From contig SVQW01000010.1 of the NCBI GenBank assembly GCA_015065085.1, positions 1 to 64,000 of the forward strand: a DNA stretch of 64,000 nt, given 5' to 3'. Below are positions 34,539-45,135 of this stretch, piece after piece. The notes under the pieces are model-generated. The model worked only from the letters and a program-made list of their open reading frames with translations, did not search any database and had not been told where the DNA came from. Position numbers and translations under genes: made by a program. Origin of the DNA: Oscillospiraceae bacterium. GTDB lineage: Bacteria > Bacillota > Clostridia > Oscillospirales > SIG627. Numbering within the stretch: position 1 is the stretch's first letter; each line of letters starts with the position of its first letter.

Positions 34539-35234
34539 TTGTCTAAAACTGTTTTTTGCGTTGAAGACGATACGAATATACTTGAAATGACCACATATGC
34601 CCTCAAAACAAGCGGTTTTGATGCCTTCGGCTTCTCCGATGCATGTTCCTTTAAAAAACAGCTTGAGAAGTCTGTACCGAACCTTATACTCATGGATATA
34701 ATGCTTCCGGACGGTAATGGGCTTAAGCTGTTGGAGGAGCTTAAAAACGGACAAGCTCCTCTTTGCGATATTCCAATCATTATGCTCACAGCAAAAACAA
34801 GTGAACTGGATAAGGTTAAGGGGTTGGACTTGGGTGCTGATGACTACATAACAAAGCCCTTTGGGATTTTAGAGTTGATTTCACGCGTAAAAGCCGTCCT
34901 TCGCCGTGTCTCCACATCTGCTGAAGTCTCCAGGAATGTTACCCCCAATACAATCTGTGCAGGCGGTATTGAGCTTAATTTACTTGGACGAACCGTCACT
35001 TACAACGGTCAGGATATCCCGTTAACTTTTAAAGAATTTGAACTGCTGCACTATTTACTTCGCAACCGCGGTAAAGCACTCACACGTGAAGAGATTATGA
35101 ACGATGTATGGAGCTTTGACTATGAAGGCGAGAGCCGAACCGTCGACATGCACATTAAATCTCTCCGTCAAAAGTTGGATGAAGGCGGTTCAACCATTCT
35201 CACCGTTCGCGGTGTTGGGTATAAAATACAATGA
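34539..35234 (+). CDS. OmpR/PhoB family response regulator
   Basis: A 231-residue response regulator with a receiver domain (1-120; phospho-acceptor Asp in LMDIMLPDG, Lys in ITKPFG) and a winged-helix DNA-binding domain (about 135-231; ending RGVGYKIQ). The start is TTG at 34539, with GAGGTGA six bases upstream; the frame is open back to 34488 within proS, but those codons precede the ribosome site. The paired kinase overlaps its stop by four bases. It resembles PhoP/PhoB-type phosphate regulators, but no pho genes are near. Confidence 0.88.
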   Translation: MSKTVFCVEDDTNILEMTTYALKTSGFDAFGFSDACSFKKQLEKSVPNLILMDIMLPDGNGLKLLEELKNGQAPLCDIPIIMLTAKTSELDKVKGLDLGADDYITKPFGILELISRVKAVLRRVSTSAEVSRNVTPNTICAGGIELNLLGRTVTYNGQDIPLTFKEFELLHYLLRNRGKALTREEIMNDVWSFDYEGESRTVDMHIKSLRQKLDEGGSTILTVRGVGYKIQ

Positions 35235-36580
35235 AGAAGAGTTTATTTTTCGGTTTTATTTTGTGCGGAATCTTATGCGGAATATCAGGCATTTTGTTTT
35301 TGTGCCATTTTATACCGAGTGTGCCCTTTACAGGTGCATTCGGTGTTTTTTGCGCCTGTATTCTTATATCCGCAGTATGTGCTGTGTTTTTTTCAAAATT
35401 TGCTACTGAGAATATCAAAAAAACAGTTAATTATTTTTCTCAAGACAACTACGAAAATGCAACAGATTTCAACTGTGACGAAGAATTTAAACCTTTTTTC
35501 AACTTACTTTCAAAGCAGAACAAGCTTATAAATGAACATATTTTTAAGCTTAAAACGGAACGCAATACAATAAAGGCAATAACCGATAATATGCGTGAAG
35601 GTTTTATACTGTTCAATTCTTCGCTCGAAATTCTGACTTTCAACAAAAGCGCGGTTGTTTTCCTCAATTCTCAGAATGTAGTTTTTGATACTGATCGCCT
35701 TATTACTTTAAATGACAACAGCCCTCTTTATAAATCCGCAAAGCAAGCTTTGGATGGCACCTGCGATTATTTCACTACCGAGGTTGCCTCAAAGGTGTTT
35801 CAGATTTACGCTAATCCGGTGATCGATGAAAACAAAAAAGTTTTTGGTGTTGTTGTGTTATGTGTTGATATAACTCAAAATAGCAATATTGAAAATGCAA
35901 AACGCGATTTCACCGTCAACGTTTCGCACGAATTGAAAACTCCCCTCACCTCCATTTCCGGTTATGCCGAAATGCTTGCCAACGGAATGGTGGAAAACCG
36001 AGAGGATATTATTAAGTTTTCCGGTATCATCTACAAAGAAACAGCGCGTCTGATAAAGCTCACATCTGACATTGTGCGCCTCTCTGAAATTGAAAGTAAC
36101 TTACTACCCGACAACGATGAGAAAATCGAATTGTACTCATTGTTCGAAAGTACTATGGAAACTCTCACACTTACCGCAGACAAATACAAGGTTTCTCTTA
36201 TTAATATGCTTTTCTCTCCGCTTTACATAACCGCAAACCGAAGCCTTATAGAAGAGCTTGTTTTTAATCTGTGCGAGAATGCCATCAAGTACAACAAGCC
36301 GGGTGGAAGTGTTACACTTTCAGCTGTAAAAAGCGCGGATTTTGTGGAAATAACGGTGTCCGATACCGGAATAGGGATACCCGAGGATCAACTTGAAAAT
36401 ATCTTTAACAGATTCTGGCGTGTTGATAAAAGCCGTTCCAAAAGCACCGGCGGAACCGGATTGGGGCTTTCTATCGTTAAACAGATAGCTGAATACTATT
36501 CGGGAACTGTGGATGCCAAGAGCCAATTAGGAAAGGGCACTGCCATAACCGTTAAATTATACCCTGATATTGAGCACTGA
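35231..36580 (+). CDS. Sensor histidine kinase, PhoR-like
   Basis: A 449-residue membrane kinase. Two membrane helices (about 5-27, 36-58) are separated by a very short loop, so it has little outside sensor. A PAS-like domain (about 105-215) leads to HisKA (phospho-His in VSHELKTPLTS, near residue 232) and the ATPase domain with ENAIKYN, DTGIGIPE and GTGLGLSIV. The ATG overlaps the regulator stop (ATGA). The arrangement matches PhoR-type kinases; signal unknown. Confidence 0.9.
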   Translation: MKKSLFFGFILCGILCGISGILFLCHFIPSVPFTGAFGVFCACILISAVCAVFFSKFATENIKKTVNYFSQDNYENATDFNCDEEFKPFFNLLSKQNKLINEHIFKLKTERNTIKAITDNMREGFILFNSSLEILTFNKSAVVFLNSQNVVFDTDRLITLNDNSPLYKSAKQALDGTCDYFTTEVASKVFQIYANPVIDENKKVFGVVVLCVDITQNSNIENAKRDFTVNVSHELKTPLTSISGYAEMLANGMVENREDIIKFSGIIYKETARLIKLTSDIVRLSEIESNLLPDNDEKIELYSLFESTMETLTLTADKYKVSLINMLFSPLYITANRSLIEELVFNLCENAIKYNKPGGSVTLSAVKSADFVEITVSDTGIGIPEDQLENIFNRFWRVDKSRSKSTGGTGLGLSIVKQIAEYYSGTVDAKSQLGKGTAITVKLYPDIEH

Positions 36581-36591
36581 TATATTAAAAA

Positions 36592-36625
36592 AATCCCAAA
36601 ACCGATAATAATCGGTTTTGGGATT
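36592..36625. terminator. Bidirectional terminator between kinase and birA genes
   Basis: 15-bp perfect stem AATCCCAAAACCGAT / ATCGGTTTTGGGATT with a four-base loop and A/T flanks. Confidence 0.9.
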
Positions 36626-37441
36626 CTATTTTGTAAATTCACTGCTCCCCAGACTAACCTCACCTGAAGAAAGTGTGATATACTCTTCTCCACATTGCAC
36701 TATAAGATTTCCATATTGGTTTATATCATGCGCAATACCGAAGTATTGCATATCGTTCAGTGTAAAACTAATTTGCTTGCCTAAAAGAAACATTTTGGAA
36801 CGATATTTTTCCAAAACGGAATCACGGGAGTACGTGTCCAAAATATCAAAAATCTTTACTATAACAGCAGCTGCAAGGTCATTAATATCACCGTTGATAC
36901 ATTTCACATGACCTGCAATATTTTTTAAATCAACAGGAAACTCTTTTTCTCCGACATTTATGCCGATACCTGCGATGTAGTGTCTTACCCTTGACTCTTT
37001 CTGATTAAAAACAGCCTCGCAGAGTATACCGCATACTTTCCTTTCGGAGACAAAAATATCGTTTACCCATTTGATGCCTGTTTTGGCGTTGCAGACGTCA
37101 TCAATTGCCTCAGATACCGCCACGGATACATAAACAGTCAATAGCTGTATATCATCGCTTTTAAGGCCATCCGCGTTAAAAACAACTGTCATATAAAGAC
37201 CGCCGTCAGGCGAATAGAACTGTTTACCTTGTCTGCCGCGTCCTGCGGTCTGATTCTCAGCTATTATCACGCTTCTGTCTGCTATACCATGAAAACATTT
37301 TTTTTTAGCATATGTGTTTGTAGAATCGACAGTGGTGAGTACGGTGACTTCACCGCACTCACCTATTTTATTCTTTATTTTTTTTGAATCAAATTTGATA
37401 AAATCAGCCCCAAAACTATTTAACCTTAAATTCAACGACAT
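36626..37441 (-). CDS. birA: Biotin--[acetyl-CoA-carboxylase] ligase (monofunctional BirA)
   Basis: A 271-residue biotin protein ligase that attaches biotin to carboxylase carrier domains through biotinyl-AMP. TVDSTNTYAKK, the AGRGRQGKQFYSP adenylate loop and KWVNDIFV are family motifs, and a short C-terminal domain follows. The N-terminal DNA-binding domain of two-function BirA is absent, so it cannot repress bio genes. I place the start at the ATG at 37441, which overlaps the glycosidase 3' end by 26 bases. The frame stays open upstream inside that gene. It is the last gene of the FMN-riboswitch operon. Confidence 0.87.
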   Translation of the reverse strand: MSLNLRLNSFGADFIKFDSKKIKNKIGECGEVTVLTTVDSTNTYAKKKCFHGIADRSVIIAENQTAGRGRQGKQFYSPDGGLYMTVVFNADGLKSDDIQLLTVYVSVAVSEAIDDVCNAKTGIKWVNDIFVSERKVCGILCEAVFNQKESRVRHYIAGIGINVGEKEFPVDLKNIAGHVKCINGDINDLAAAVIVKIFDILDTYSRDSVLEKYRSKMFLLGKQISFTLNDMQYFGIAHDINQYGNLIVQCGEEYITLSSGEVSLGSSEFTK

Positions 37442-39368
37442 TTCCGCGCCCTGCAACACCAACAAGTGCACCATTTTCATATCGGAAGCCGTCTGGAATT
37501 TCGACCACATTGTTCTGATACATAGGCACAACAATTTCGCCGTCCTGCCAGGTGTAGATGTAGCCTGTATTATCTTCAGAAATAACCATTGCTGTATGAC
37601 CGTCAATAGCCGAACCGATTACGTCATCGCTGTTTCGCTTTTTCAAAAGCCAGTTATCCGGTGACACAAAAACAGGTATTCCGTACTGTTTTTTATTGCA
37701 AAGCTGAAGAAGCTTTGCAAGTCCCGCCATGTCGTCATCGCTGAGACCTATCCCGTCATGGAATTTATTTATATAATAAAGCGAAGGAGTTGAATAAATA
37801 ACTGCGCTGATATATGTAGCAGGAACCCAATCCGTAAGCATTATAGCCCCGTCTGAATCAACCAGCATATCAGGACACGCCATAGTCGATACGCGTGCAC
37901 GAAGCTCACGTTCTTCATACACCTTCTGAATGTCGTGGAGACGGTTCATATGGCAATATTTCTGTATTCTGGGATCACAAGTACTTCCGTTGAGCAACAC
38001 ATCAGGTTTAACCTTTTTAGCTTCACGGTTGAATATTTCATAAAATCGAAAAACTTCTCTTGCGCCAATACCGTTATCAGGATTCAGATAAGGAGTTTGC
38101 TTTTGCTGCGGATTGCTTATTTGCATAAGGAAATCAAGTTTAAGACCATCACAATCCAATTCACCTTCTCCGTTACCAAAAAGCTGGTGTGCCACATCAG
38201 AAAGGTAATCTGAAATGTTGTCAGCGGTAAAATCAATATGGAATACTGTTTCTTCTTCGATTATCGGCGAAATATAGCGATCCTTTGTAATTACACCGTG
38301 CTTTTGCGAAAGGGTCTCGAATCCGTTTGCTGTATTATCGACATAGGGTGCCTGCCACAGCATCACCTTATGACCGTGCGCATGACATTTATCAATAAAC
38401 TTTCTGAGATTTGGGAATCGTACTGAATTTGGAATGCCCTCCGAACTATATTTATGCTGCCAAAAAGCATCTATAATTATGGTAAATTCACTGAACCCGA
38501 GTTTGTTTTCAGCTCGTTCCAGCCACATTTCCATCCATTCTTCCGTAAATGCATCGCAACCCCAATCAGTGTCATCATACCAGTTATATTGGAGCTCCAT
38601 CATCTGATCGCCGTAAGTAACGATAAAAGGATTCTTCCACCACTTGGGGAACGATGTGACATCCGAGTCATCGACGGATATAATTCCCTTTTCGATAAGC
38701 TTATTACGATAAAGTGTTATACTTTCCCATTCTTCATCGTGAAACGCCAGCATAAGACGGGGAGCTTTATATGTCTCACCTTTTTTTGTAACTATGTGAC
38801 CGTTTGGTATTTCAGCAAGAATACCAAGATCCGACGTAAGATTATATTTTACGGAATTAGGAACGTCTAAAAGCCCAAAGCAAACGTATCCATTTCGGTT
38901 ACCAACAGAAAAATGAAGCGGTGGCGGAGAAAAATATCCGTCATTAAGTGAAGCATCAGGAAAATTGCGGTAAAAGCCGCGGTTTACACCATTCATATTG
39001 CGTGGTTGGGGATTGAAATAGTTGATACAATCCACCATGTAAATTCCCTTTTTGCCGCGCCTGAAGTATTCACACTGTATAACGGCAATATCCGCAGTAT
39101 TTTTTGCCTCAAAAGAAACCTCGATATCTGTATCATTGAGCAAAAAACTAAGTTTAAATTCCGAAATCTCTTCGGAAATATTTTTTGATATAAAGCTTAC
39201 AGTATCATCCTCGGCAAAAACTTCGGGAGAAATCATGTAATACTCTTTATTATTATAATTCAGCACTGCACTGGTCGGAAAAGTAAAATAACGTCCGCCG
39301 TTTGAATTGTACAATGCTACTATATCATTATCGTATTCAAATATATATTTGCTCTTAACAATTCTCAT
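37416..39368 (-). CDS. TIM-barrel glycoside hydrolase (GH31/GH36-like)
   Basis: A 650-residue cytoplasmic enzyme with an N-terminal beta-sandwich (about 1-210) and a TIM barrel (about 215-560). The segment GLKLDFL has an Asp where GH31/GH36 enzymes have the nucleophile, and KVMLWQAPYV is a barrel strand. A small beta domain ends the protein. I cannot decide between the two families. The frame opens at 39398, but the ATG at 39368 has GGAGG five bases upstream. It starts 14 bases after ribU stops, so it should be under the FMN riboswitch, which is unexpected for a sugar enzyme. Confidence 0.75.
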   Translation of the reverse strand: MRIVKSKYIFEYDNDIVALYNSNGGRYFTFPTSAVLNYNNKEYYMISPEVFAEDDTVSFISKNISEEISEFKLSFLLNDTDIEVSFEAKNTADIAVIQCEYFRRGKKGIYMVDCINYFNPQPRNMNGVNRGFYRNFPDASLNDGYFSPPPLHFSVGNRNGYVCFGLLDVPNSVKYNLTSDLGILAEIPNGHIVTKKGETYKAPRLMLAFHDEEWESITLYRNKLIEKGIISVDDSDVTSFPKWWKNPFIVTYGDQMMELQYNWYDDTDWGCDAFTEEWMEMWLERAENKLGFSEFTIIIDAFWQHKYSSEGIPNSVRFPNLRKFIDKCHAHGHKVMLWQAPYVDNTANGFETLSQKHGVITKDRYISPIIEEETVFHIDFTADNISDYLSDVAHQLFGNGEGELDCDGLKLDFLMQISNPQQKQTPYLNPDNGIGAREVFRFYEIFNREAKKVKPDVLLNGSTCDPRIQKYCHMNRLHDIQKVYEERELRARVSTMACPDMLVDSDGAIMLTDWVPATYISAVIYSTPSLYYINKFHDGIGLSDDDMAGLAKLLQLCNKKQYGIPVFVSPDNWLLKKRNSDDVIGSAIDGHTAMVISEDNTGYIYTWQDGEIVVPMYQNNVVEIPDGFRYENGALVGVAGRGNVVEFKVK

Positions 39369-39382
39369 GTTATCCTCCAGCA

Positions 39383-39931
39383 TTATCCCCGCTTGCACAC
39401 AGCTTTTGTCACAGGTATGTAGACAAGTGCTGTAACAGCAGAATTAATACATTGTTTGAGTAAATTAAAGGGTATTATTGCAGGTAAAAGCATTGATTTA
39501 ACCATATCAACGGGTGTTCCCATAAAATAAGGTGTGATTATAAGGTTAGCCGGGATCATCACTGCAGTTGTTATAATTACACCAGCAACCAAAGAATAAG
39601 TCATTGAAAACAAATTTTTCTTCGATAAATGGTATATTATACCGGACGTCAAAACAAAAGCGCCGGTAGAAATGATATGCATAAGAATGCCATATAGACC
39701 CGAAGAACTGCTGACGGTAATCCCTTGTATAATTGAAACAACAATCGTTATAATCAGGCCGGAAGCAGGACCATAAAGAAATGTTACAATATATATAGGA
39801 ATATCAGCCGGGTCATATTCAAGAAAAGCGGCAGTAGGAATAAGTGGGAAATGCAGCAGCATAACCAGCACTACACTTAATGCAGTCAAAACACCTAAAA
39901 CAGTTATATTTTTAGTATTGATTTTTTTCAT
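39383..39931 (-). CDS. ribU: Riboflavin ECF transporter substrate-binding subunit
   Basis: A 182-residue membrane protein with five to six helices, the S component that binds riboflavin and works with a shared ECF energising module encoded elsewhere. The N-terminal MLLHFPLIPTAAFLEYDPAD segment is highly typical of RibU. AAAGGAAG precedes the ATG. An FMN riboswitch with a terminator lies directly upstream, which fixes the vitamin specificity. Confidence 0.93.
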   Translation of the reverse strand: MKKINTKNITVLGVLTALSVVLVMLLHFPLIPTAAFLEYDPADIPIYIVTFLYGPASGLIITIVVSIIQGITVSSSSGLYGILMHIISTGAFVLTSGIIYHLSKKNLFSMTYSLVAGVIITTAVMIPANLIITPYFMGTPVDMVKSMLLPAIIPFNLLKQCINSAVTALVYIPVTKAVCKRG

Positions 39932-39960
39932 AATATCTTCCTTTCAAGCGGAAGAAGCAA

Positions 39961-39982
39961 AAAAAGCACCCTCTTCGGGTGC
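39961..39982 (-). terminator. Riboswitch-controlled terminator
   Basis: On the minus strand GCACCC-GAAGA-GGGTGC is followed by seven T residues. It lies between the FMN aptamer and ribU and is the expected off-switch when FMN is bound. Confidence 0.9.
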
Positions 39983-39985
39983 AAA

Positions 39986-40090
39986 TGCATCTTCTCTCAT
40001 CCGGACTTTACCGTCGGCTCTGGAATTTCACCAAATCAGCTTACGCTCGCGGGCTTTACCGCCGGTGGGGAATTTCACCCACCCCCGAAT
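39986..40090 (-). promoter_or_regulatory. FMN riboswitch (RFN element)
   Basis: The minus strand carries the conserved core in order: GGGTGAAATTCCCCACCGG, CGGTAAAGCCCGCGAGC, GGTGAAATTCCAGAGCCGAC, GGTAAAGTCCGGATG and AGAGAAGA. These are the RFN element blocks, with the six-helix layout. It controls ribU and, with no gap for another promoter, the glycosidase and birA. Confidence 0.96.
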
Positions 40091-40111
40091 TAAATTGTGA
40101 ATAAAATTAAG

Positions 40112-40136
40112 TTAGGGGCGGAAAAACCGCCCCTAA
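40112..40136 (-). terminator. Terminator of tuf
   Basis: 10-bp perfect stem TTAGGGGCGG / CCGCCCCTAA with a five-base loop, ten bases after the tuf stop. The T run beyond it on the minus strand is weak, so some read-through into the FMN riboswitch is possible. Confidence 0.75.
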
Positions 40137-40145
40137 TATGAGAAA

Positions 40146-41351
40146 TTAGTTGTTAATAGCAGTAACAACGCCGGAACCTACGGTTCTACCACCTTCACGG
40201 ATGGAGAAGCGGAGACCCTGTTCGATAGCGATAGGAGTGATGAGCTCAACGTTCATATCAACGTTGTCGCCGGGGTTGCACATTTCAACGCCATCGGGAA
40301 GAGTGATAACACCGGTAACGTCGGTAGTTCTGAAGTAGAACTGAGGACGATAGTTGTTGAAGAAGGGCTTATGACGTCCACCCTCTTTTTCGGTAAGAAC
40401 GTAAACCTGACCAACAAACTTGGTGTGAGGAACGATTGTGCCGGGCTTAGCAAGAACCTGACCACGCTCGATATCGGTCTTCTGGATACCACGGAGCAGA
40501 CAACCAACGTTGTCACCTGCTTCAGCGTAGTCGAGAAGCTTCTTGAACATTTCGATACCGGTAATAACGGTCTTCTTGGTTTCGGTAGCAAGACCAACGA
40601 TTTCAGCTTCATCGTTCATCTTAATCTGACCTCTCTCAACTCTACCGGTAGCAACAGTACCACGACCGGTGATGGAGAAGATATCCTCGACAGGCATAAG
40701 GAAGGGCTGGTCAGCCTTTCTGTCGGGAGTAGGAATATATTCGTCAACTGCCTTCATGAGTTCAAGGATAGGAGCAAACTCAGGAGCGTTGATGTCGTTG
40801 CTTGTGCTTTCAAGAGCATCACGAGCAGAACCGCGGATGATAGGAGTGTTATCGCCGTCGAATTCGTACTTGCTGAGCAAGTCACGGATTTCCATTTCAA
40901 CGAGTTCGAGAAGTTCGTCGTCGTCAACCATATCGCACTTGTTCATAAATACAACGATGGAAGGAACGCCAACCTGACGAGCGAGAAGGATGTGCTCACG
41001 GGTCTGCTGCATGGGACCATCGGTAGCTGCAACAACGAGGATAGCACCGTCCATCTGAGCTGCACCGGTAATCATGTTCTTGATGTAGTCAGCATGGCCG
41101 GGGCAGTCAACGTGAGCATAGTGTCTCTTTTCAGACTCGTACTCAACGTGACGGGTGTTAATGGTGATACCACGTGCCTTTTCTTCGGGCGCGTTGTCGA
41201 TCTGGTCGTATGCAAGAGCAACGTTCTTATCACTCTGAAGACCCATAGTTCTGGTGATAGCTGCAGTAAGAGTGGTCTTACCATGGTCAACGTGACCAAT
41301 GGTACCAATGTTAACATGGGGTTTTGTACGGTCAAATTTTTCTTTTGCCAT
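40146..41351 (-). CDS. tuf: Elongation factor Tu
   Basis: A 401-residue GTPase that delivers aminoacyl-tRNA to the ribosome. The G1 motif [16 protein letters not shown] and NKCDMVDD are present, followed by the two beta-barrel domains. AAGGAGG precedes the ATG. It is the last gene of the str operon, 123 bases after fusA. It ends ten bases before its terminator and then the FMN riboswitch. Confidence 0.98.
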   Translation of the reverse strand: MAKEKFDRTKPHVNIGTIGHVDHGKTTLTAAITRTMGLQSDKNVALAYDQIDNAPEEKARGITINTRHVEYESEKRHYAHVDCPGHADYIKNMITGAAQMDGAILVVAATDGPMQQTREHILLARQVGVPSIVVFMNKCDMVDDDELLELVEMEIRDLLSKYEFDGDNTPIIRGSARDALESTSNDINAPEFAPILELMKAVDEYIPTPDRKADQPFLMPVEDIFSITGRGTVATGRVERGQIKMNDEAEIVGLATETKKTVITGIEMFKKLLDYAEAGDNVGCLLRGIQKTDIERGQVLAKPGTIVPHTKFVGQVYVLTEKEGGRHKPFFNNYRPQFYFRTTDVTGVITLPDGVEMCNPGDNVDMNVELITPIAIEQGLRFSIREGGRTVGSGVVTAINN

Positions 41352-41474
41352 TGTTAATATCCTCCTTAAGGAAACGATTTTTTAAATATTTTAATTTTAA
41401 ATTACAAATATTAGATTAATAATAACATATCTATTAGTCTAACACAAGTATAGATTTTTAAGTTTCTGTAAATT

Positions 41475-43553
41475 TTACGCTTTAGCTCTACCGGAAACGA
41501 TCTGTTCCTGAACGCTCTTGGGAACTTCTGCATAATGGCTGGGTTCCATAGAGTAAGAGCCACGACCCTGGGTCTTGGAACGCATATCGGTTGCATAACC
41601 GAACATTTCAGCAAGCGGTACAAATGCATTGATCTGCTGTCCGCCGCCTACCTGCTCCATACCCTGAATCTGTCCGCGGCGGGAATTAAGGTCACCGATA
41701 ACGTCGCCCATGTACTCATCGGGTACAACAACGACAACCTTCATAATAGGCTCGGTAAGAACGGGGTCAGCCTTTCTCATACCTTCCTTAAAGCCCATAG
41801 AAGCGGCAATCTTAAATGCCATTTCGGAAGAGTCGACTTCGTGGTAGCTACCGTCATTAAGAGTAACCTTAACGTCAACAACGTTGTAGCCTGCAAGTAC
41901 ACCGGACTGCATAGCGCCCTGTACACCGGCATCGACTGCGGGGATATATTCCTTAGGAATGTTACCACCAACAACTTTATTGATGAATTCGTAACCCTTA
42001 CCGGCTTCATTAGGTTCAATGGTCATCTTAACGTGACCGTACTGACCCTTACCACCGGACTGACGAGCGTACTTGTGGTCAACATCAACGCTCTTGCGGA
42101 TAGTTTCTTTGTAGGAAACCTGAGGCTTACCTACGTTTGCTTCTACCTTAAATTCGCGAAGCAGACGGTCTACGATGATTTCGAGGTGCAACTCACCCAT
42201 ACCGGCGATAATGGTCTGACCGGTTTCTTCATCGGTGTAGGTCTTAAAGGTGGGGTCTTCTTCAGCCAGCTTAGAAAGTGCAATACCCATCTTTTCCTGA
42301 CCTGCCTTGGTCTTGGGCTCTATAGCTACACGGATAACAGGATCCGGGAATTCCATAGACTCAAGTATAACAGGATGTGCTTCATCGCAGAGAGTATCAC
42401 CGGTAGTGGTATTCTTGATACCAACGACCGCAGCAATATCACCTGCGCAAATTTCTTCAACATCCTCACGGTGATTAGCATGCATAAGCACGATACGACC
42501 GAGACGCTCTCTGCCATCCTTATTTGCGTTGTAAACGGTAGAACCTGCCTGGATCTTACCGGAATAAACTCTTACAAAGCAGAGCTTACCAACAAAGGGG
42601 TCGGTAGCGATTTTGAATGCGAGTGCAGAGAAAGGTGCATCATCATCAGTTGCTCTCTCTTCTTCCTCGCCAGTTTTCTGGTTAACACCCTTGATATTAG
42701 GAATATCAAGAGGAGAAGGCATATACTCAACGATATCGTCGAGAAGCATCTGTACACCCTTGTTTTTATAAGAAGTACCGCAGGTAACAGGAACTACTTT
42801 ATTAGCAATGGTAGCAACACGGATAGCAGCCTTAATTTCGGGAATGGTAATTTCTTCACCGCCGAGATATTTTTCAAAGAGAGCCTCGTCGGTTTCGGCA
42901 AGACTTTCAAGCATAGCGGTGTGGTATTCTTCAGCCTTATCCTTCATATCTGCAGGAATTTCGGTCTCAAGAATGTCGGTACCAAGGTCATTCTGATAGA
43001 TATAAGCCTTCATATTTACAAGGTCAATTATACCTTTGAAATTTTCTTCGGCGCCGATAGGAAGCTGAATCGGTACAGCGTTGGCTTTGAGTCTGTCTTT
43101 AATCATCGAAACAACGCGGTAGAAATTAGCACCCATAATATCCATCTTGTTAACATAGCACATACGGGGTACGCCGTATTTATCTGCCTGACGCCATACG
43201 GTCTCGGACTGAGGTTCAACGCCGCCCTTTGCACAGAAAACGGTTACGGAACCGTCAAGTACACGAAGCGAACGTTCAACTTCAACAGTAAAGTCAACGT
43301 GACCGGGGGTGTCAATAATGTTTACACGATGGTTTTTCCAGAAACAGGTAGTTGCAGCAGAAGTAATGGTAATACCTCTCTCCTGCTCCTGTTCCATCCA
43401 GTCCATGGTAGCCGCACCTTCGTGGGTCTCACCAAGTCTGTGGGTTTTACCTGTATAGAAAAGGATTCTTTCGGTTGTTGTCGTTTTACCAGCATCAATA
43501 TGCGCCATTATACCGATATTTCTAACTCTTTCAAGCGGGTATTCTCTGGGCAT
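41475..43553 (-). CDS. fusA: Elongation factor G
   Basis: A 692-residue translocase GTPase with the usual five domains. The G1 segment [18 protein letters not shown] and NKMDIMGA mark the G domain; domain IV holds [14 protein letters not shown]. Length is normal. It lies 46 bases downstream of rpsG in the str operon. GAGGAG stands before the ATG. Confidence 0.98.
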   Translation of the reverse strand: MPREYPLERVRNIGIMAHIDAGKTTTTERILFYTGKTHRLGETHEGAATMDWMEQEQERGITITSAATTCFWKNHRVNIIDTPGHVDFTVEVERSLRVLDGSVTVFCAKGGVEPQSETVWRQADKYGVPRMCYVNKMDIMGANFYRVVSMIKDRLKANAVPIQLPIGAEENFKGIIDLVNMKAYIYQNDLGTDILETEIPADMKDKAEEYHTAMLESLAETDEALFEKYLGGEEITIPEIKAAIRVATIANKVVPVTCGTSYKNKGVQMLLDDIVEYMPSPLDIPNIKGVNQKTGEEEERATDDDAPFSALAFKIATDPFVGKLCFVRVYSGKIQAGSTVYNANKDGRERLGRIVLMHANHREDVEEICAGDIAAVVGIKNTTTGDTLCDEAHPVILESMEFPDPVIRVAIEPKTKAGQEKMGIALSKLAEEDPTFKTYTDEETGQTIIAGMGELHLEIIVDRLLREFKVEANVGKPQVSYKETIRKSVDVDHKYARQSGGKGQYGHVKMTIEPNEAGKGYEFINKVVGGNIPKEYIPAVDAGVQGAMQSGVLAGYNVVDVKVTLNDGSYHEVDSSEMAFKIAASMGFKEGMRKADPVLTEPIMKVVVVVPDEYMGDVIGDLNSRRGQIQGMEQVGGGQQINAFVPLAEMFGYATDMRSKTQGRGSYSMEPSHYAEVPKSVQEQIVSGRAKA

Positions 43554-43599
43554 TAATGTGTTCTCCTCTCAAGCGATAAACAAACGTTTATCATTAATT

Positions 43600-44070
43600 T
43601 TACCATCTGTAATGAGCGAAAGCCTTGTTAGCTTCAGCCATCTTGTGTGTGTCTTCTCTCTTTTTAACGGAAGCACCGAGATTGTTGATTGCATCCAGTA
43701 CTTCACCAGCAAGACGCTCAGCCATTCTCTTTTCTCCGCGAGCTCTTGAATAAGTGATGAGCCAACGAAGACCGAGGGTCTGACGTCTCTCGGGGCGTAC
43801 TTCCATAGGAACCTGGTAAGTGGAACCACCGAAACGACGAGCCTTAACCTCTAACACAGGCATGATGTTTTCGAGTGCTTTCTGGAAAACCTCAAGGGGA
43901 TTTTCACCTGTTTTTTCCTTGATAATATCAAAAGCATCATATACTATTGTCTGTGCAACACCTTTTTTACCGTCCAGCATTATATTGTTGATAAGTTTGG
44001 TAACTACCTTAGAATTATAAAGCGGATCCGGCAATACGTCTCTTTTTGAAATTTGACCTCTTCTTGGCAC
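43600..44070 (-). CDS. rpsG: 30S ribosomal protein S7
   Basis: The 156-residue S7 protein that nucleates the 30S head on 16S rRNA. The sequence [20 protein letters not shown] is typical. The frame is open to an ATG at 44088, but AAGGAGG lies eight bases before a GTG at 44070, which gives exactly the standard N terminus (M-PRRG). I therefore use GTG; the extra six residues MKEGSS would be read from the ribosome site itself. Confidence 0.96.
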   Translation of the reverse strand: MPRRGQISKRDVLPDPLYNSKVVTKLINNIMLDGKKGVAQTIVYDAFDIIKEKTGENPLEVFQKALENIMPVLEVKARRFGGSTYQVPMEVRPERRQTLGLRWLITYSRARGEKRMAERLAGEVLDAINNLGASVKKREDTHKMAEANKAFAHYRW

Positions 44071-44216
44071 TGAACTTCCCTCCTTCATAAAATAATGAAA
44101 TCACGGGTACTCGGGCATTTTGCCCGTAAGCGCTCTGTCAAACTTTATCTATATAAATATTATATTATAAAGCTGCAAAGCATTAATTTTCCGCGATTAT
44201 GCCACAAGGTTTAATC

Positions 44217-44621
44217 TTACTTCTTTGCGCCGTACTTGGAACGGGACTGCTTACGATTAGCAACGCCCTGAGTATCGAGAATACCACGGATAATGTGATA
44301 ACGTACACCAGGGAGGTCCTTAACTCTTCCGCCTCTGATCATTACAACAGAGTGCTCCTGAAGGTTGTGACCGATACCGGGGATATAGGAAATAACTTCC
44401 GCACCGTTTGTAAGTCTTACACGTGCAACTTTACGCAGAGCCGAGTTAGGTTTCTTGGGAGTTTTGGTGTAAACTCTTGTGCAAACGCCTCTCTTCTGAG
44501 GGCTGGACAAATCGGTTTCTGTCTTCTTGAGTGTGTTAAGACCTACCTGAAGAGCCGGAGACTTGGACTTGTAAGTAACTTTCTCACGGCCATGTCTTAC
44601 TAATTGGTTAAAGGTTGGCAT
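44217..44621 (-). CDS. rpsL: 30S ribosomal protein S12
   Basis: A 134-residue decoding-centre protein. [15 protein letters not shown] and the loop [10 protein letters not shown](V) are conserved. The Lys positions linked to streptomycin resistance carry the wild-type Lys (TKTPKKPNS, and GGRVKDLPG). AGGAGGTG precedes the ATG. It is the second gene of the str operon. Confidence 0.98.
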   Translation of the reverse strand: MPTFNQLVRHGREKVTYKSKSPALQVGLNTLKKTETDLSSPQKRGVCTRVYTKTPKKPNSALRKVARVRLTNGAEVISYIPGIGHNLQEHSVVMIRGGRVKDLPGVRYHIIRGILDTQGVANRKQSRSKYGAKK

Positions 44622-44680
44622 ACCGCACCTCCTTATAAAATAATATTTATATAGACAGCGGAAAAAAGATAAACCGCTTT

Positions 44681-44950
44681 CTATCTGATTTTAGATACGG
44701 CATAAACTGCACAATTTACATCTATACCGCAAACTTTGCCAAGCGCCGCCATGTTTTTGGTTTCATCGACCTTAACACCGCCGACCCGGCACATTGCCTT
44801 GATTTCTTCACGAATATGACCATCTGCATCTGATGCCACATATACAATTTCGGCAAAACCTGCTTTAATAAGCTTCTTGGCCTGATTAAGGCCGACAGCC
44901 TTTCCGTCGCGAAGTTTAAGTTTCAAAGCTGATAAATCTGAAGCACTCAC
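44681..44950 (-). CDS. Ribosomal L7Ae-like protein
   Basis: An 89-residue L7Ae/L30e/S12e-family RNA-binding protein, of the kind usually found just before rpsL in Firmicutes (YbxF). These proteins bind kink-turns; the role in bacteria is not settled. The start is GTG with AGGA 11 bases upstream. It is the first gene after the str promoter, with rpsL 59 bases downstream. Confidence 0.85.
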   Translation of the reverse strand: MSASDLSALKLKLRDGKAVGLNQAKKLIKAGFAEIVYVASDADGHIREEIKAMCRVGGVKVDETKNMAALGKVCGIDVNCAVYAVSKIR

Positions 44951-44999
44951 TTACACATATATCCTTTCCGAACATTAAAGCGTGCAATCATACTTAAAT

Positions 45000-45028
45000 A
45001 TTATACATTAAAAGATGTTTTTTGTCAA
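45000..45028 (-). promoter_or_regulatory. Promoter of the str operon
   Basis: Perfect consensus TTGACA (45023-45028), 17 bases, TATAAT (45000-45005) on the minus strand. Confidence 0.9.
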
Positions 45029-45135
45029 TAGATATAACAATCACACAAAAAAATCTGCGTTTTGCACAAAAGTTTCTTTTCTTAATGTGCATTATTTATA
45101 TTTTTACCCAAATATATGAATTTAAAACATATCAA

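Noticed and set aside
41535-43556. 673-codon plus-strand frame opposite fusA
   Set aside because: Long antisense frame caused by the codon bias of fusA; it has no domain or start signal.
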